Assembly (NCBI GenBank): GCA_026120185.1
Contig: JANUWF010003368.1
Coordinates: 1,302,001-1,366,000 of the forward strand
DNA from: Voacanga thouarsii
Lineage: Eukaryota; Streptophyta; Magnoliopsida; Gentianales; Apocynaceae
Length of the DNA: 64,000 bases
Reading direction: 5' to 3'
The translations under genes and the position numbers were made by a program. Below are positions 11,471-23,364 of the stretch, piece by piece. The notes beneath the pieces are model-generated. The model was given only the letters and a program-made list of their open reading frames with translations, was not told the origin of the DNA and made no database searches. How positions within the stretch are numbered: position 1 is the stretch's first letter; each line of letters begins with the position of its first letter.

Positions 11471-12819
11471 ACTTTTGTTTATATACTGAACAGAGTTCCG
11501 ACAAAATCAGTTGATACTACCCCATTTGAGATGTTCTTTGGTAAAGACCAAAGTTATCTTACTTGCGAGTATGGGATTGTCTTGCCTTTGTTAACAGTCC
11601 ACAGTCAGACAAACTTAATAGTAAGTCTGACAAGTGTTTGTTTGTGGGATATCCAAAAGAATCTTTTGGATATTACATCTATCAACCTTCCGAAAACAAA
11701 TTGTTTGTTTCGAAGCATGCCGTCTTCTTAGAGAAGGAGCACATGCTCAAGGGGGACAGTGAGAGTAAGATTGAACTTAGTGAAGTTCATGAAGATAAAA
11801 TAAACGAGGATCAACCGTCTAACCCTACATCCATTGAGAGAATAGATGAACCTTCTAATACACAAGAACCTCGTAGATCTAGTAGGATACGTATAGCATC
11901 TGAGAGATATGGATTTCTCAATAGTGACCATAATGACGTATTGCTCATAGATGAAGATGAGCCTACTACTTACAAGGATGTTCTGAATAGTTCAGAATCT
12001 GACAAATGGCTTGAGGCCATGAAGTTAGAGATGGATTCCATGTACGACAACCAATTATGGACTTTGGTTGATCCACCCAAAGGAATTAAACCTATTGGGT
12101 GCAAGTGGATTTTCAAGAAGAAAATGGACATGGATGGTAACTTAGTTACCTATAAAGCACGATTAGTGGCGAAGGGTTATCGTCAACAACATGGTATTGA
12201 CTATGAAGAAACCTTCTCCCAGTAGCCATGTTGAAATCCATCAGGATACTCCTAGCCATTGCTGCTTATTATGATTATGAGATTTGGCAAATGGATGTGA
12301 AAAAAGCTTTTCTAAATGGAAATCTGATTGAGGAAGTGTATATGACACAGCCTGAGGGGTTCACATCCAGTGATGGCACAAAGGTGTGTAAGCTGCAAAG
12401 GTCTATTTATGGATTTAAGCAAGCTTCTAGGAGTTGGAATATTCGTTTTGATGAAACAATCAAAGAGTTTGGTTTCATTCAAAATATGGATGAGCCTTGT
12501 GTATACAAGAAGGTTAGTGGGAGTGCAATCGTTTTCTTATTACTTTATGTAGATGACATATTGCTAATAGGAAATGATATACCTGTCTTGCAAACGGTTA
12601 AAATTTAGTTGTCCAAACAATTCTTCATGAAAGACCTTGGTGAAGCAACCTATATTCTTGGAATAAGGATCTATAGAGATAGATCCAAAAGGTTGCTTGA
12701 TCTTTCACAGTCTACATACATAGATAAAGTGATAAAGAGGTTTAGCATGGATCAATCTTGAAAAAGATTCTTGCCCATGTCACAATCCGACTACGTGTTT
12801 ACGTTGTGTGGAAAGGCAA
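11471..12819 (+). pseudogene. COP-B reverse transcriptase and start of RNase H
   Basis: Readable from SKSDKCLFVGYPKESFGYY through the variable linker (PRRSSRIR) to IGCKWIFKKKMDMDG and [22 protein letters not shown]. There a one-base deletion at about 12218 shifts the frame. It continues as [35 protein letters not shown] and LLLYVDDILLIGND (intact YVDD). A TAG at 12606 replaces a Trp. After FLPMS about 320 bp present in COP-G are missing, then SDYVFTLCGKA leads to 12819, where GYP-2 is inserted. Confidence 0.9.
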
Positions 12820-15800
12820 TGTGAGACCCCAGTTAAAACCAACCTTAGAGTAAGGGGGGTTGGGATGCATATCATAATTTATTGCATGTTTAAATATATT
12901 TTTAAATGATTTTCTATGTTTTGGATTTGAGTTTTATTGTCTTGGAGGCTTGTTGGTGAGTATTGAGTGAGAATGGCAAAATGGTAATTTCTGCTTGAGG
13001 TGAAAATAGGAAGATAGCTTGAGGATTGAATAGAAAAAATATATATTTTTTAGAGAAAATAAGAACAAGAGTTGTTGTGGTGTAGTGGTTAGAGCTTTGG
13101 AAATTAATTCTTGAGGTCTTGGGTTCAAATTCCATCATAGGAGCTTTAGCTTGGTTAAATTTTGTTTTTGCTTGGGAAGTAATAATTTCTGCTTTATGTG
13201 CTTGGAGTAGGGTAGTGATGAGAGTCATGTTAGGAGTATCTTCATTCCACTCCTTTGCCCTACTCGAATTTCCTAAGAGGAATTCATTTTTCCTTGATCT
13301 TTGATTTTCCTTATTTCTCAACTCTTTAGTTTGATCAAGTTGTTCTAGCCATTTTCTTTCCAGAAATTTCAGTAAAGAGATGTAGCTTTGTAGGATCAAA
13401 ATGTCTTAGTAAAAGACTTCTTATGGTCTGAAAATGTGGAAGAGTTGTAGGAGATTCCAAGAGGATAAAACCCTCTAGTGAACTTGCTAAAAATTCACTC
13501 TAGCTAGGTTCATCTTCCTTCTTGGAATGAGTTGAAATTTTCCAGCTTATTGTGCCTTTAAGGTGTCAAGATTCTTAGCTAACATTCCCGCCCAAATGCT
13601 GCCAGAAAAATGGTCTTTTGGATCAGCTTACAACCTGAATTTCTTGGCCATTTTCGGACTGCTCAAAGATGGAGCGAAACCAGGAAAAATTCCTGTACAA
13701 ATCGCAACTTTGAGAGTTCAAATCCAATCTGTTTTCTTCCAGATTTTGTTCAGCACCTTAGCCATGTTTTTCCTCCATGAAGAAGGCTTGAAACCAGCCT
13801 TGAAAGCCCCTAAAATTCACCTTCAAACTCTCTGCAAGTTGGCTGGAAAATGGCAGCCGAAAAACTGTCCAGAAATTTCAGCTCAGCGAAAATTCTGTGC
13901 AGTCCACTGTCCAGCTTTGTTTCCTAATTCTCTTCCAGCTGAAACACCATTCTTGTTCTGTATAAACTTCCCTTAAACCTCCAGTAAATGAGCTCCATTA
14001 TTCCCTTTAAACTTCTGCACGAAATTCAGACATGGCTGCCCGAAAATCTCTCCAACAAATCCCTGCAATTATACTTGATTGATTACCAAATTTCCAGCCA
14101 CCATAGTTTAGCAACCTTCCATAATATATCCCTCAAATAACCAGAATTTTTCTCCACCATTATGCACCTTGTTTTCGGCCACCATAAGCTACCTTGAACC
14201 AGCTTTCATCCCACTGAAATTCTGCTCAAAACAGTCGGCCATGGCATACTTCCAAAGCTCTCCAATAATCAAGATATTCTAGGATATTTAGTTTCTAAAT
14301 TTGCTTCCTAAAAATATTCTTCAAGGATTTTAACAACTAGCCTTTCCTTTTCCCTTCCAAATCAGAGAACCATCTCCCTAAACCCTACAGAAAATTCAGC
14401 AGCCCTAGTTCTCACAGAATTTCGGCAGCTGTAAATCAAATTCTCTCAAATTCCTTCAACCTTCAAGAACACACACAATATACCAAGAACACCTACTTCT
14501 TCCTTTCACCTAATACCCCTCCAAACCACTTCAAACCTTCTCTAAAATCTCCAGATTCGACCTACTCACTGCCGTGAGTCCACCAACACCATTCTTAACA
14601 TCAAACTCCGCAAACCAACTCGCTAGTTCGGATTAAAACCAGAAAATTCTGTGAAGGTTCAAGAACACCTTCAAGGTAGGTTTGTTCTAACAACTTCATC
14701 TTCTTCAATTTTGATCTCTAGTGAAAAAATATATATGAATAAACATGCTAATGGTCTCTCTCTCTCATGGCCGAAACTCTCTCTCTTGGCGGGATGGCTT
14801 CTTCTTCCATGGCCATGCTCCCTCCACCTTCCTTGGACGATTTTAGGCATCTAGGAGTTGAGATCCATTCTAAACTCTTTCAAGGTATTCGTCAACCAAG
14901 TAAGTCCCTTCAATCTTTTTTTTAAACTCTAGATTCATGTCTCTAGGATGATGATAGAAGGTGGATTGTAATATGATTTGAGTATGTATCGTTGAGATTG
15001 AAGCATGAATATATGTATGATTGTGAAGGAGATGGGATTTATGCATGGAAGGATTATCCTGGTTGTTTGTATGATGATTTGAGGTTTGATGAATGTTACC
15101 ATGTCATAGGTAGTATTTGTGGTGAAGTATGCTAAAGATTATGTCACCTTTGGTGAATATGATTTATATTCATGTTGGATTATTGAAGCCATGATCATAT
15201 TTATGCTAGTAGAGGTTAGATCATGTCTTGATAAATTTAGATTTATGCTTGTATGCATGATTTGGATGATTTGATGAATTGAAGGATTGTATATGTTCAT
15301 GATTGTGAATAGCCATGGAAATATGATCATGACCTAGTTGTCCTGAAGCTAAATTTTATTTCTTCAAATAAAATATTTAATATTATGATTTTTGGCTAGT
15401 AATTTCGAAAAAACCCTAGGAAGGGTAGAATTGGATTATTATATATATATTAAGGATATTTTAGTCAAATAAATAATAGCTCTTACTAAAAATAAAATAT
15501 ATAGATATTATATAAAGTAATGAAACAACTAAAGCCTTTTATGGAAATAATCATAATTAGTAAAATACTTATTATTGTAAATTTAAATATTATCTTTTAA
15601 TCAAAGCCTATTAAAACTTATTTATTATTTTTCAAGCAAGACTCATTAAAATTCAATTTCAACTACCTTAGGTTATCAATTATTTTCTAACAACTAAATA
15701 ATTAATAAATCATTATTTTTCCTAAAAACCACCTAAGACTCTTCATCAAATAAACTCTAAATTTTCTTAACAATATTTAAACCTTTAACTTATTAGTACT

Positions 15801-17129
15801 TATTTCCCAAAACAGTAATTATTTTAAATATCAAAATTACCCTTAGCTTATAAACCTATTTACTTGTTGTTTGGCCTTAAAGCTTGGGACACTAGGATCA
15901 TGATAGTAGTGAGTGGAGATAATTTAAAATTGAGGAAGTGGATTGTGGCTTGAGATTGATTGTGGTTTGTTTTTGCCATGCGGGGTTAGGTCAGCTGTTG
16001 GAGACCTATTGTGTGAGCGAGGATTAGGTAAAGCTCCTGCATAAAACCTGATTGATGAAAAGTGTTAAATTATGGCAAGTCAAATGTAGAGTGCATGGAC
16101 ACTCATTTTTGTAAAGACAATTGAGGGTTGTTTCCTGTTTTATTTCCGATAAATGATTCATCTGAAAATTAATAGGCAGATTTACTCAAACTCGAAACTC
16201 TTTCTAAAACTGTTTTTGACAAAGATTTGGAAACCCTTAATTGCCATGTTCAAGTGGAACTATGTTTTGTTCATTTTTTTTTCCCAAATGGGATATGTTA
16301 CGTTAAGTACTCAATAAGGGTGGACTGCTAGGGCTAGTCTTTGAAGGGTTAGGGTAAGTCTCTCAGTAGGTGGCCACCTCTGAGGGGTGAGTCCTTCCCG
16401 AATGAGATGTCAGTCCAGTAGGTCGTGCCGGTCCGAGCTAGCAGTTGGTTTTATTTCAGTCAAGTGACCGTGTTTTGCTGGAATGGACACCCGGTTGTTG
16501 TTGGGTATAGAGAAGGAGGAGTATCTTGCCCGGTAGGCCGATCACCTACCTGTTGTTAGTTTGCACAAAGTGTCGGCATTCTGACCGGTTATGGGGCCCA
16601 ACGTGTGGTAACCCATAATCATTTATTTCAAGTGGTTGATTTTATTGATTATGTATGCTTAGAAAAGTCAAAACACCACTCTTGCTTTTGACTAATGTTT
16701 ATTGCTTGCCAGTAATTCTTTTGTAAAGATTTCATACTTTGCATCCACGAACTGATTTCGTGAACACCCAAAGCACACACGGACTTACTGAGATTTTTTG
16801 TCTCATCACCCGTTTTACCATGATTTCAAGTCGATCCTGCTGTGGGGATGAGTAGCAAGATTATGCCTGCTTTGGAAGATTTTTTGATGATTTATTTTTG
16901 TGTAATGTTTTAGGGAGGTGAGAGTGGATAAATTTTTATTACGGATTTATTTTTGGTATTTTGGGATTTATCCTTGGATTGATATTTATTTTTGGATGTA
17001 ATAAATTTTAAGTTTAAGAATCATTTATATTCCGCTATTTTATTTGTGTGACCTAGTTATAAAGACCCCTTATCCTTTGGACGGGGTGACATCCCCGGCC
17101 CTGGCGGGCCTAAGTAGCGGGGTGTTACA
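12820..17129 (+). mobile_element. GYP-2: solo LTR of a long-LTR Ty3-gypsy element
   Basis: Runs from TGTGAGACCCC to GGGGTGTTACA, flanked by GGCAA (12815-12819) and GGTAA (17130-17134), a target duplication with one mismatch. The 4310 bp contain no gag or pol, so it is read as a solo LTR. It matches the GYP-1 LTR in inverse orientation. Shared blocks include the start (TGTRAKACCCC...AAAACCA), the region around 16300-16540 (AGTACTCAATAAGGGT; ATGGACACCCG; GGAGGAGTAT) and the GTGTTACA end. It also shares a tRNA-like module and several TTTCGGCCA-type motifs. The 137-codon open frame at 13563-13976 has no recognisable domain. Confidence 0.88.
13071..13143 (+). repeat. tRNA-like module in the GYP-2 LTR
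   Basis: GTTGTTGTGGTGTAGTGG resembles the 5' end of a plant tRNA-Asp with an A box (TGTAGTGGTTAGAG). GGGTTCAAATTCC is a B box at tRNA-like spacing (residues ~51-63). The 3' end does not pair with the 5' end, so no acceptor stem can form. It is therefore a tRNA-derived or SINE-head-like sequence, not a working tRNA gene. A diverged counterpart occurs in GYP-1 (59472-59532). Confidence 0.55.
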
Positions 17130-17529
17130 GGTAATAAGTTAGAAAAATTCCAAACAAGAGACTATTGCCGACTTTACGATAGAAGTTGAGTACATAGCTG
17201 CTTCTGAAGCAGCTAAGGAGGCTGTTTGGATCAAGAAGTTCGTGACAGAATTGGGTGTGGTTCCTAGTGTTGCTGGTCCAATAACTTTGTATTGTGACAA
17301 CAACAGAGCCATTGCATAAGCAAAGGAGCCGCGGTCTCACCAACGATCCAAACACGTACTGTAACGCTATCATCTGATCCGGGAGATCATAGATAGGAAT
17401 GATGTAAAGATATAGAGAGTTCCCACGGATGAGAACATAGCTGACCCGCTTACGAAAGCACTATCCCAGAAGAAACATGATTGTCATGTTGAGTCATTTG
17501 GTATTAGATACATGAATGATTGGCTCTAG
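17130..17529 (+). pseudogene. COP-B RNase H C-terminal part
   Basis: Continues directly from 12819 after removal of GYP-2. It reads ISWKSSKQ-like sequence, then FTIEVEYIAASEAAKEAVWIKK, TLYCDNNRAIA, KEPRSHQRSKHVL, HLIREIIDRNDVKI, ENIADPLTKALSQKKHD and MNDWL, ending in TAG at 17527-17529. Stops include a TAA for Gln after NNRAIA, a TAA near 17363 and a TAG near 17414. RNase H removes RNA from the RNA-DNA hybrid during reverse transcription. The purine stretch at 17530-17543 (GTGTAAATGAGAGT) is a degraded polypurine tract. Confidence 0.88.
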
Positions 17530-17543
17530 TGTAAATGAGAGTT

Positions 17544-18199
17544 TGTTAGTGTTGTGCCCTAGAGGCAATCACTTGTACAATGTATATGGCACATTTTATT
17601 TTAATAAAAAGACATTATTTATCTTACAGTTTCTTTTGTTTACTTTAAGTAATATAACTGTTCGATAAAGTCCATAGTACAACACTGTGTTAAGGAAATC
17701 ATGATAGAGATCATGATATGAGATTCCTACTGCACTGGATGGTGTTAGTACTTAAAAAGTCCCTAGTCATAGTATTAATGAGATAGGACATCATTAATGC
17801 GTTAAGAATAGCGTGTGTTAGATTTCCTGATTTGATCAGGCGGTGGTTCTCATAACCGTGAGTATTGAGATATTCAAAGTTAACACATAGATGCTTGTTA
17901 TTGGAACAAGTTCATTAAATGACCTAACTTTAAGATAATCACATGGATAACTATTTAGTGTCAGTGATATAATCTCAATATAGCAAACGTGCAAGTATCC
18001 TTTGACTTGAGATCTCCAAGGTACTTTGTTTGCTGAGCCTTGTACTTTGATTCCAATCTCCAGAGCTCGATCGAGGGCCGCCTATGGGAGGGATATTGGG
18101 TACATGGTGAGATAAACGAAAGTAGTTAAAAGGGTCAATAAAGGATTCACCACTCCTAATAGTAGGGGCGAATATCTCACGGCCACTTGTAGGAATTAC
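17544..18199 (+). repeat. COP-B 3' LTR, first part
   Basis: Starts TGTTAGTGTTGTGCCC and matches the first ~655 bp of the 5' LTR. It ends at GGAATTAC, where COP-C is inserted; ATTAC (18195-18199) is the left copy of that target duplication. Confidence 0.95.
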
Positions 18200-20228
18200 T
18201 GAGGGAACCGAAAACAGAGGGAGCATGCTGTTACGGGGGAAAAAATTTGGAGAAAAATAAACGCGAGCCTAAAAGGCTATGCGGAAGCGTGAAGATCATA
18301 CCTTTGCGATCCTTAAGCCTTCTAGGTTGAGTAAGAGCGGATTGAACGACTGGAACCGCCTCGCTTTGTCCACTTGAAGAAGCTTCCGGTTGAACACCCG
18401 CTAGCCTTCTACTCCACCTTGTTTGCATGAACGCCTAGCTTTTCAGCTCTCGGGATATTCCTCAGCCTAACCTCTAGTCGGTGAACACAACAGAGAAGAA
18501 GAATGGTCTCAAATCTCCTTGGTTCTCTTGCTATTGGTTAGCAAAGTCCAAGGAGAAATCACAGAGGAGGAAGTCGTGAGAGAGAGTAGAGAGAGACATG
18601 AGTTAGCTTCTGTGAGGCTAGAAAATTAGGGTTTTTCTTTTTCCAAAAAGTTGTTTATCCGTTTTCCAAAACTAGGTCTCTCAATCTCTGATAAACATAT
18701 CCCCGGGATATCAAAACACCCGGATGTTATCCTGAGAATCAGTTTGGCCTAACCCTAAACTCCTCTTAACCATATCTGGAAAAAACCCTAAGGTCCAAGC
18801 TATTGGGCCAGATAAATATTTATTATTTTTCTTGGACCCAAAAAATCCAAAATAATAAACATTAATTATTTATTTCTTGGGCTTATATAAATAACCCAAT
18901 AAATAATTAATGAGCCCAAATGAACCAAAATAATTAATCTTTAATTATTTATTTCTTGGGCCTATATAAATAACTCAATAAATAATTAAACATTAATTCT
19001 TTCCCCTAGTTTAAGCCCAGGTTAATTTCTTAATTATTCATACTGGACCTAGGCCCTGAATAATTAATTAACCAAATAAACTAGATAATTAATTTCTCTT
19101 AACTCCTATTTTATTTATTTATTTATTTTATTCCAGTCCAATAATAAATTAGACTTCCTGAATAAAATAAAATAAAATAAAATAAAATAAATCCTCTTCA
19201 ACTGAGACCAATTCCTCAACCTAAAAATTAGTTAGGACTTACGGGCTATTCCGAGGACTAAAAAGACACATCGCCTTGCCTGCTAAATGACCAAAATACC
19301 CCTGCTATATAAATAGCTGTATTTTGCATTTTAAATATTTCCTAATATCACCATAAGGAAATATTGACCCCAAGGACAATGCTGCGATAGCAAAGTTCCG
19401 ACCTACAGGTGAAATGACTAAAATACCCCTCTACACATCGCTGTACATTTAGAGAGGAAGAAGTGTACTAACACCCCCTCTAAATGACATCTACCATCCT
19501 TAGGCTTCTAGTCCAATGATCCACGACTTTCTGGAGTGTTTCCGCTTTCCAAGGAAGCTACCCTAAAGCAAACATCCAAGTCATGTTTCCAAGGGCCCAG
19601 GATAATTTAGACTATTCGGGCAACCACAAGGGGCAATATAGTGCAGAAACTATCTTGTCTAAGTCTGTCTTAATTAACGAGTGACACATACCCAACATGC
19701 AAGTATATTGGCCCTACGATAGAACCTCAACTACAGCAAATCAAAGTATATGCTTCCAACTTCGCCAGACCACCAACTCATACTCAAGTCGTAGAGTACT
19801 AGTCCAAGCTGTAGTGGTAGTAGTCTAGGTTTCTACCCTATAGTACTTTGAAAAACCACTACTACAGGTCATGTTCTATGCATTCGAAATACGCTTATGT
19901 CATGAAGTGAGTGGACTACCCACTGGCTAAAGGTAAGCCATTCCCCATTTGAAATTCATAACATAATAACCTAAACATGATGAGGTTCCTAGTCTCATCA
20001 ATAGGTTAAGAACAAATGTTTATGTGTTAAATAACCCGTGATCCATACCTTACTGTGAAAGACCACCATTCACATGGATCACTTATTTAAACACAATGGG
20101 TCTGTTCCAAACGAAAATCGTGCACAAACAAAAAGTAAATTCACAAACAAATTCTGAAAATAAATTCTTTTATTAAAATATTCGATTTTACATCAGAAAC
20201 CTAGTCTAAGAGGGCATACAATCCAACA
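18200..20228 (-). repeat. COP-C 3' LTR (full length)
   Basis: 2029 bp, plus-strand ends TGAGGGAACC and CAATCCAACA. It contains a 79-bp tandem duplication (about 18863-19015), an ATTT run (19109-19130) and an AAAAT run (19161-19190). The stretch at 19210-19330 is homologous to the COP-E LTR around 34420-34490 in inverse orientation and lacks the MITE present there. Confidence 0.92.
18863..19015 (-). repeat. 79-bp tandem duplication in the COP-C 3' LTR
   Basis: Two units, each with TATTTCTTGGGC followed by TATATAAATAA and CAATAAATAATTAA, are offset by 79 bp (18871 and 18950). Each carries a TATA-like palindromic stretch that reads as a TATA element on either strand. The 5' LTR copy lies in the deleted segment, so age and variation cannot be compared. 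Confidence 0.7.
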
Positions 20229-20244
20229 ATCTCCCACTTGCACT
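20229..20244 (-). promoter_or_regulatory. COP-C polypurine tract
   Basis: On the minus strand GTGCAAGTGGGAGAT ends at the first base of the 3' LTR. It overlaps the end of the polyprotein stop region. Confidence 0.8.
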
Positions 20245-22353
20245 CTAAGATTGGGTAAGTCCGTAGGTGCCTACCCCTATGGCATCTAAGTGTCTCTTGA
20301 AGACTCTCTCAGCCAAAGGCTTGGTGAATGGGATCTGCTAGATTGTTTTTTGAGGCAATATGCTCCACCACGACTTCCCGTCTCTGGATGAAATCCCGAT
20401 TAGGTGGTACTTCCTCTCGATGTGTTTCCCCTTCTTGTGGTTCCGAGGTTCCTTAGATTGCGATACTGCTCCAGTGTTGTCGCAATACATCACAACTGGC
20501 CTGTCCATATGTGGTATGACTCCAAGTTCTGAAAGAAACTTCTGGAGCTAGACTGCTTCCTTGGATGCCTCCGAAGCAGCCACATACTCAGCTTCCATGG
20601 TTGAGTTAGCAATACAAGACTGCTTAATACTCCTCCATGAAATTGCTCCTCCAAACAAGGTGAAGACATATCCACTAGTGGATTTTCTCTCATCCTTATC
20701 TGCCTGGAAGTTTAAGTCTATGTATCCTGTAGGAACCAAATCATCAGCCCTGTAAACCAGCATATAATCTCTCGTTCCCTTGAGGTACTTGAGAATATGC
20801 TTTATAGCTTGCCAATGAACCTCCCCTGGGTTTGACTGATATCTGCTAACTAAGCCCATGGCAAAGCAGATATCTGGCCTAGTACACAGCATGGCGTACA
20901 TGAGACTTCCCACAGCCGAAGCGTAGGGAATCCTACTCATTCTGTCCTTTTCTTCTTAAGACTTAGGACAGTCCTTCGAAGAAAATGACAACCCATGTCT
21001 GCAAGGGATTAGAGCTCCCTTTCATGAGTCCATGCTGTACTTGGCTAGCATCTTGTCAATGTATGTCGCTTGGGATAATCCTAACATTCTTTGCTTCCTA
21101 TTTCTAAGAAGCCTAATCCTGAGAATGTAGTTGGTTTCTCCCAAGTCCTTCATACTGAATTGACTAGACAGCCAAACCTTTGTAGATGACAATGTCCCTA
21201 CATCATTTCCAATGAGTAGAATGTCATCCACATACAGGACAAGAAAAACCACATTAATACCTTCAAGTTTCCTGTACACGCATGGTTCATCTTCATTTTG
21301 AATAAAACCATAAGACTTTACAGTCTCATCAAAACGAATGTTCCATGCTCTTGATGCCTGTTTAAGTCCATAAATGGACTTCTTAAGCTTGCAAACCATG
21401 TGTTCCTGGCCTTCAGCAATGAAGCCTTCCGGTTGGGACATATAGATGTCTTCACTAAGATGGCCATTTAAGAATGTCGTCTTGACATCCATTTGTCATA
21501 TCTCATAGTCATAGTGACATGCGATGGCAAGGAGGATGCGGATGGATTTAAACATGGCTACCGGGGAAAAGGTTTCCTCATTGTCGATACCCTCTTTCTG
21601 AGTATACCCTTTCGCCACAAGCCTAGCTTTGAAGGTTTCCACCTTCCCATCCACTCCTCTCTTCCTCTTGTATACCCACTTGCACCCAATGGGTTTTATC
21701 CCTTCAGGTGAAGCTACAAGATCCCAAACCTGATTGAGGTACATAGACTCAATCTCGGCTTTCATTGCTTCATGCCACAGATTTGTATCGGCATCAGCAA
21801 TAGCCTCCTCGTATCTAGTGGGGTCTTGTTCCTGATGGTCAGAGACCAGCTCAACAGCTTCTCCAGTCCATCTATCCGGAACCCTAGACACCCTCCTACT
21901 ACGATGAGGCTCCATTTGTACTGGCTCTTGAGGCTGTGCCTCTTCTTGTTCCACTATCGGGTCAGAAGAAGTTGATTCCGTAGATAACTTCTCCTTAAGT
22001 TCCAACCTCGTTGAACCATTAGTGGAAGTACTTTGATCATCTTCCAAGTATCTAGCATTGGTACTGACTAGTACTTTCTGCTCCTTAGGATGATAAAAGT
22101 AGCCTCCTTTTATCCCTTTTGGATACCCAACAAAATAACATAATTCTGATCTTGGTTCCAACTTATCTCCCTTGTTCAGTACATAAGCTGGACATCCCCA
22201 AATCCTGAGATGATTCAGACTTGGCTTATGCCCAGTCCACATCTCATAGGGAGTCCTAGGTACTGACTTGGAAGGCACCAAGTTCAGAATATATGCCGCT
22301 GTTTCCAAGGCATATCCCCAAAAGGACACTGGAAGAGTAGCATGAGACATCAT
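20245..22353 (-). pseudogene. COP-C integrase C-terminus, reverse transcriptase and RNase H
   Basis: One frame with few lesions. It begins [15 protein letters not shown] and [12 protein letters not shown], continues [12 protein letters not shown] and the linker [19 protein letters not shown] follows with [23 protein letters not shown], a TGA for Trp at 21493 (YEI*QMDV), FLNGHLSEDIYM, IYGLKQASRAWN and LYVDDILLIGND (intact YVDD). Further stops lie near 21019, 20959 and 20545 (KEAV*LQ, another Trp position). RNase H shows SNPGEVHWQAIKHILKYLKGT, TMEAEYVAASEA, VVMYCDNTGA, and NNLADP near the end. A one-base insertion at about 20333 shifts the frame just before the terminal GLTQS and TAG (20245). 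It would copy element RNA to DNA in the particle. Confidence 0.92.
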
Positions 22354-23364
22354 GCTTCAGACCATTTCCATCAACGTCCTATTCCTTCTCTCAACTACTC
22401 CGTTCTGCTGGGGTGTTCCTGGCGTAGAGAGCTGGGATACTATCCCATGATGTACCATGTAGTCCTTGAATTCACCTAGGAGGTACTCTCCACCACGATC
22501 CGATCGTAAGGTTTTGATTAATTTACCTGTTCGACACTCCACTTCAGCCTTAAACTCTTTGAACTTGTCCAAAGAGTCAGACTTGTGTCTCATCAGGTAA
22601 ATGTAACCATGCCTCGTACAATCATCCGTGAACGTGATGAAGTACTCAAAACCTCCCCTAGCTGGTGTGGACAATGGACCGCACACATCAGTGTAAACAA
22701 GACTCAACACCTCCTTGGCTCTATCCGCCTTTGGTGTAAATGACATTTTGGTCATTTTCCCCATCAGGCAGGATTCACACTGAGGCCAACTTTCCAATCT
22801 CAATGAGCCCAATGGCCCATCATAGATTAGCCTCTGAATCCTGGTTGAGTTAATATGACCCAACCTTAGATGCCAAAGGTATGAATCATTGATATTGGTC
22901 TTTCTCTTCTTAGTTAAAGGTTCAGACTGAGCGTTATTTGATTGTTTGTTAATAGGGTTTAAAAAGAACAAATTTCCATACATGTGCCCAGTACATAAAA
23001 TTTCTCCATCTCTACTGATAGAAATACCAGAATGGAAAGATACGTAATATCCTTGATTAATAAGTTTTCCAACTGAAATCAAATTCTGACGAAAACCAGG
23101 TACATATAAAATATCCTTTAAAACCACTATCTTATTACAATAAAAAATGAGATCTAGCTCTCCCACTGCAAGGGCCCAGACTTGTGCTCCATTTCCCACT
23201 CGAAGCCCATGTTCGCCCTTCTTGAGTCTTCTTATCTTCCTAAACCCCTGCAAGGAGTTACAGATATGATCAGTGGCTCCTGAATCAACAATCCAAGTGG
23301 AAGTTGATCCTACCATTGATATGGACTTTAGATAGTAAACATTACCTGTGGGGTTTTTCTTGGT
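22354..23364 (-). pseudogene. COP-C protease and integrase
   Basis: Same frame as the flanking parts, open for 319 codons between a TAA (23365) and a TGA (22354-22356, MV*SMM, where an Arg is expected). Protease: STWIVDSGATDHICN with the DSG active site and VGNGAQVWALAVGE. Integrase: HHCC finger LWHLRLGHINSTRI ... CESCLMGKM, core VYTDVCGPLS, FTDDCTR, TLRSDRGGEY and VVERRNRTLM, so the catalytic D, D and E are all present. This is the most intact integrase in the window. It would cut and join element DNA ends in the nucleus. Confidence 0.92.

Noticed and set aside
13071..13143. A functional tRNA gene
   Set aside because: A and B boxes are present but the 5' and 3' ends cannot pair into an acceptor stem, so it is listed only as a tRNA-like module.
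13563..13976. A 137-codon open frame on the plus strand, the longest in the GYP-2 LTR
   Set aside because: It lies wholly inside a solo LTR, has no domain I recognise, and no counterpart is evident in the related GYP-1 LTR. Chance frame.
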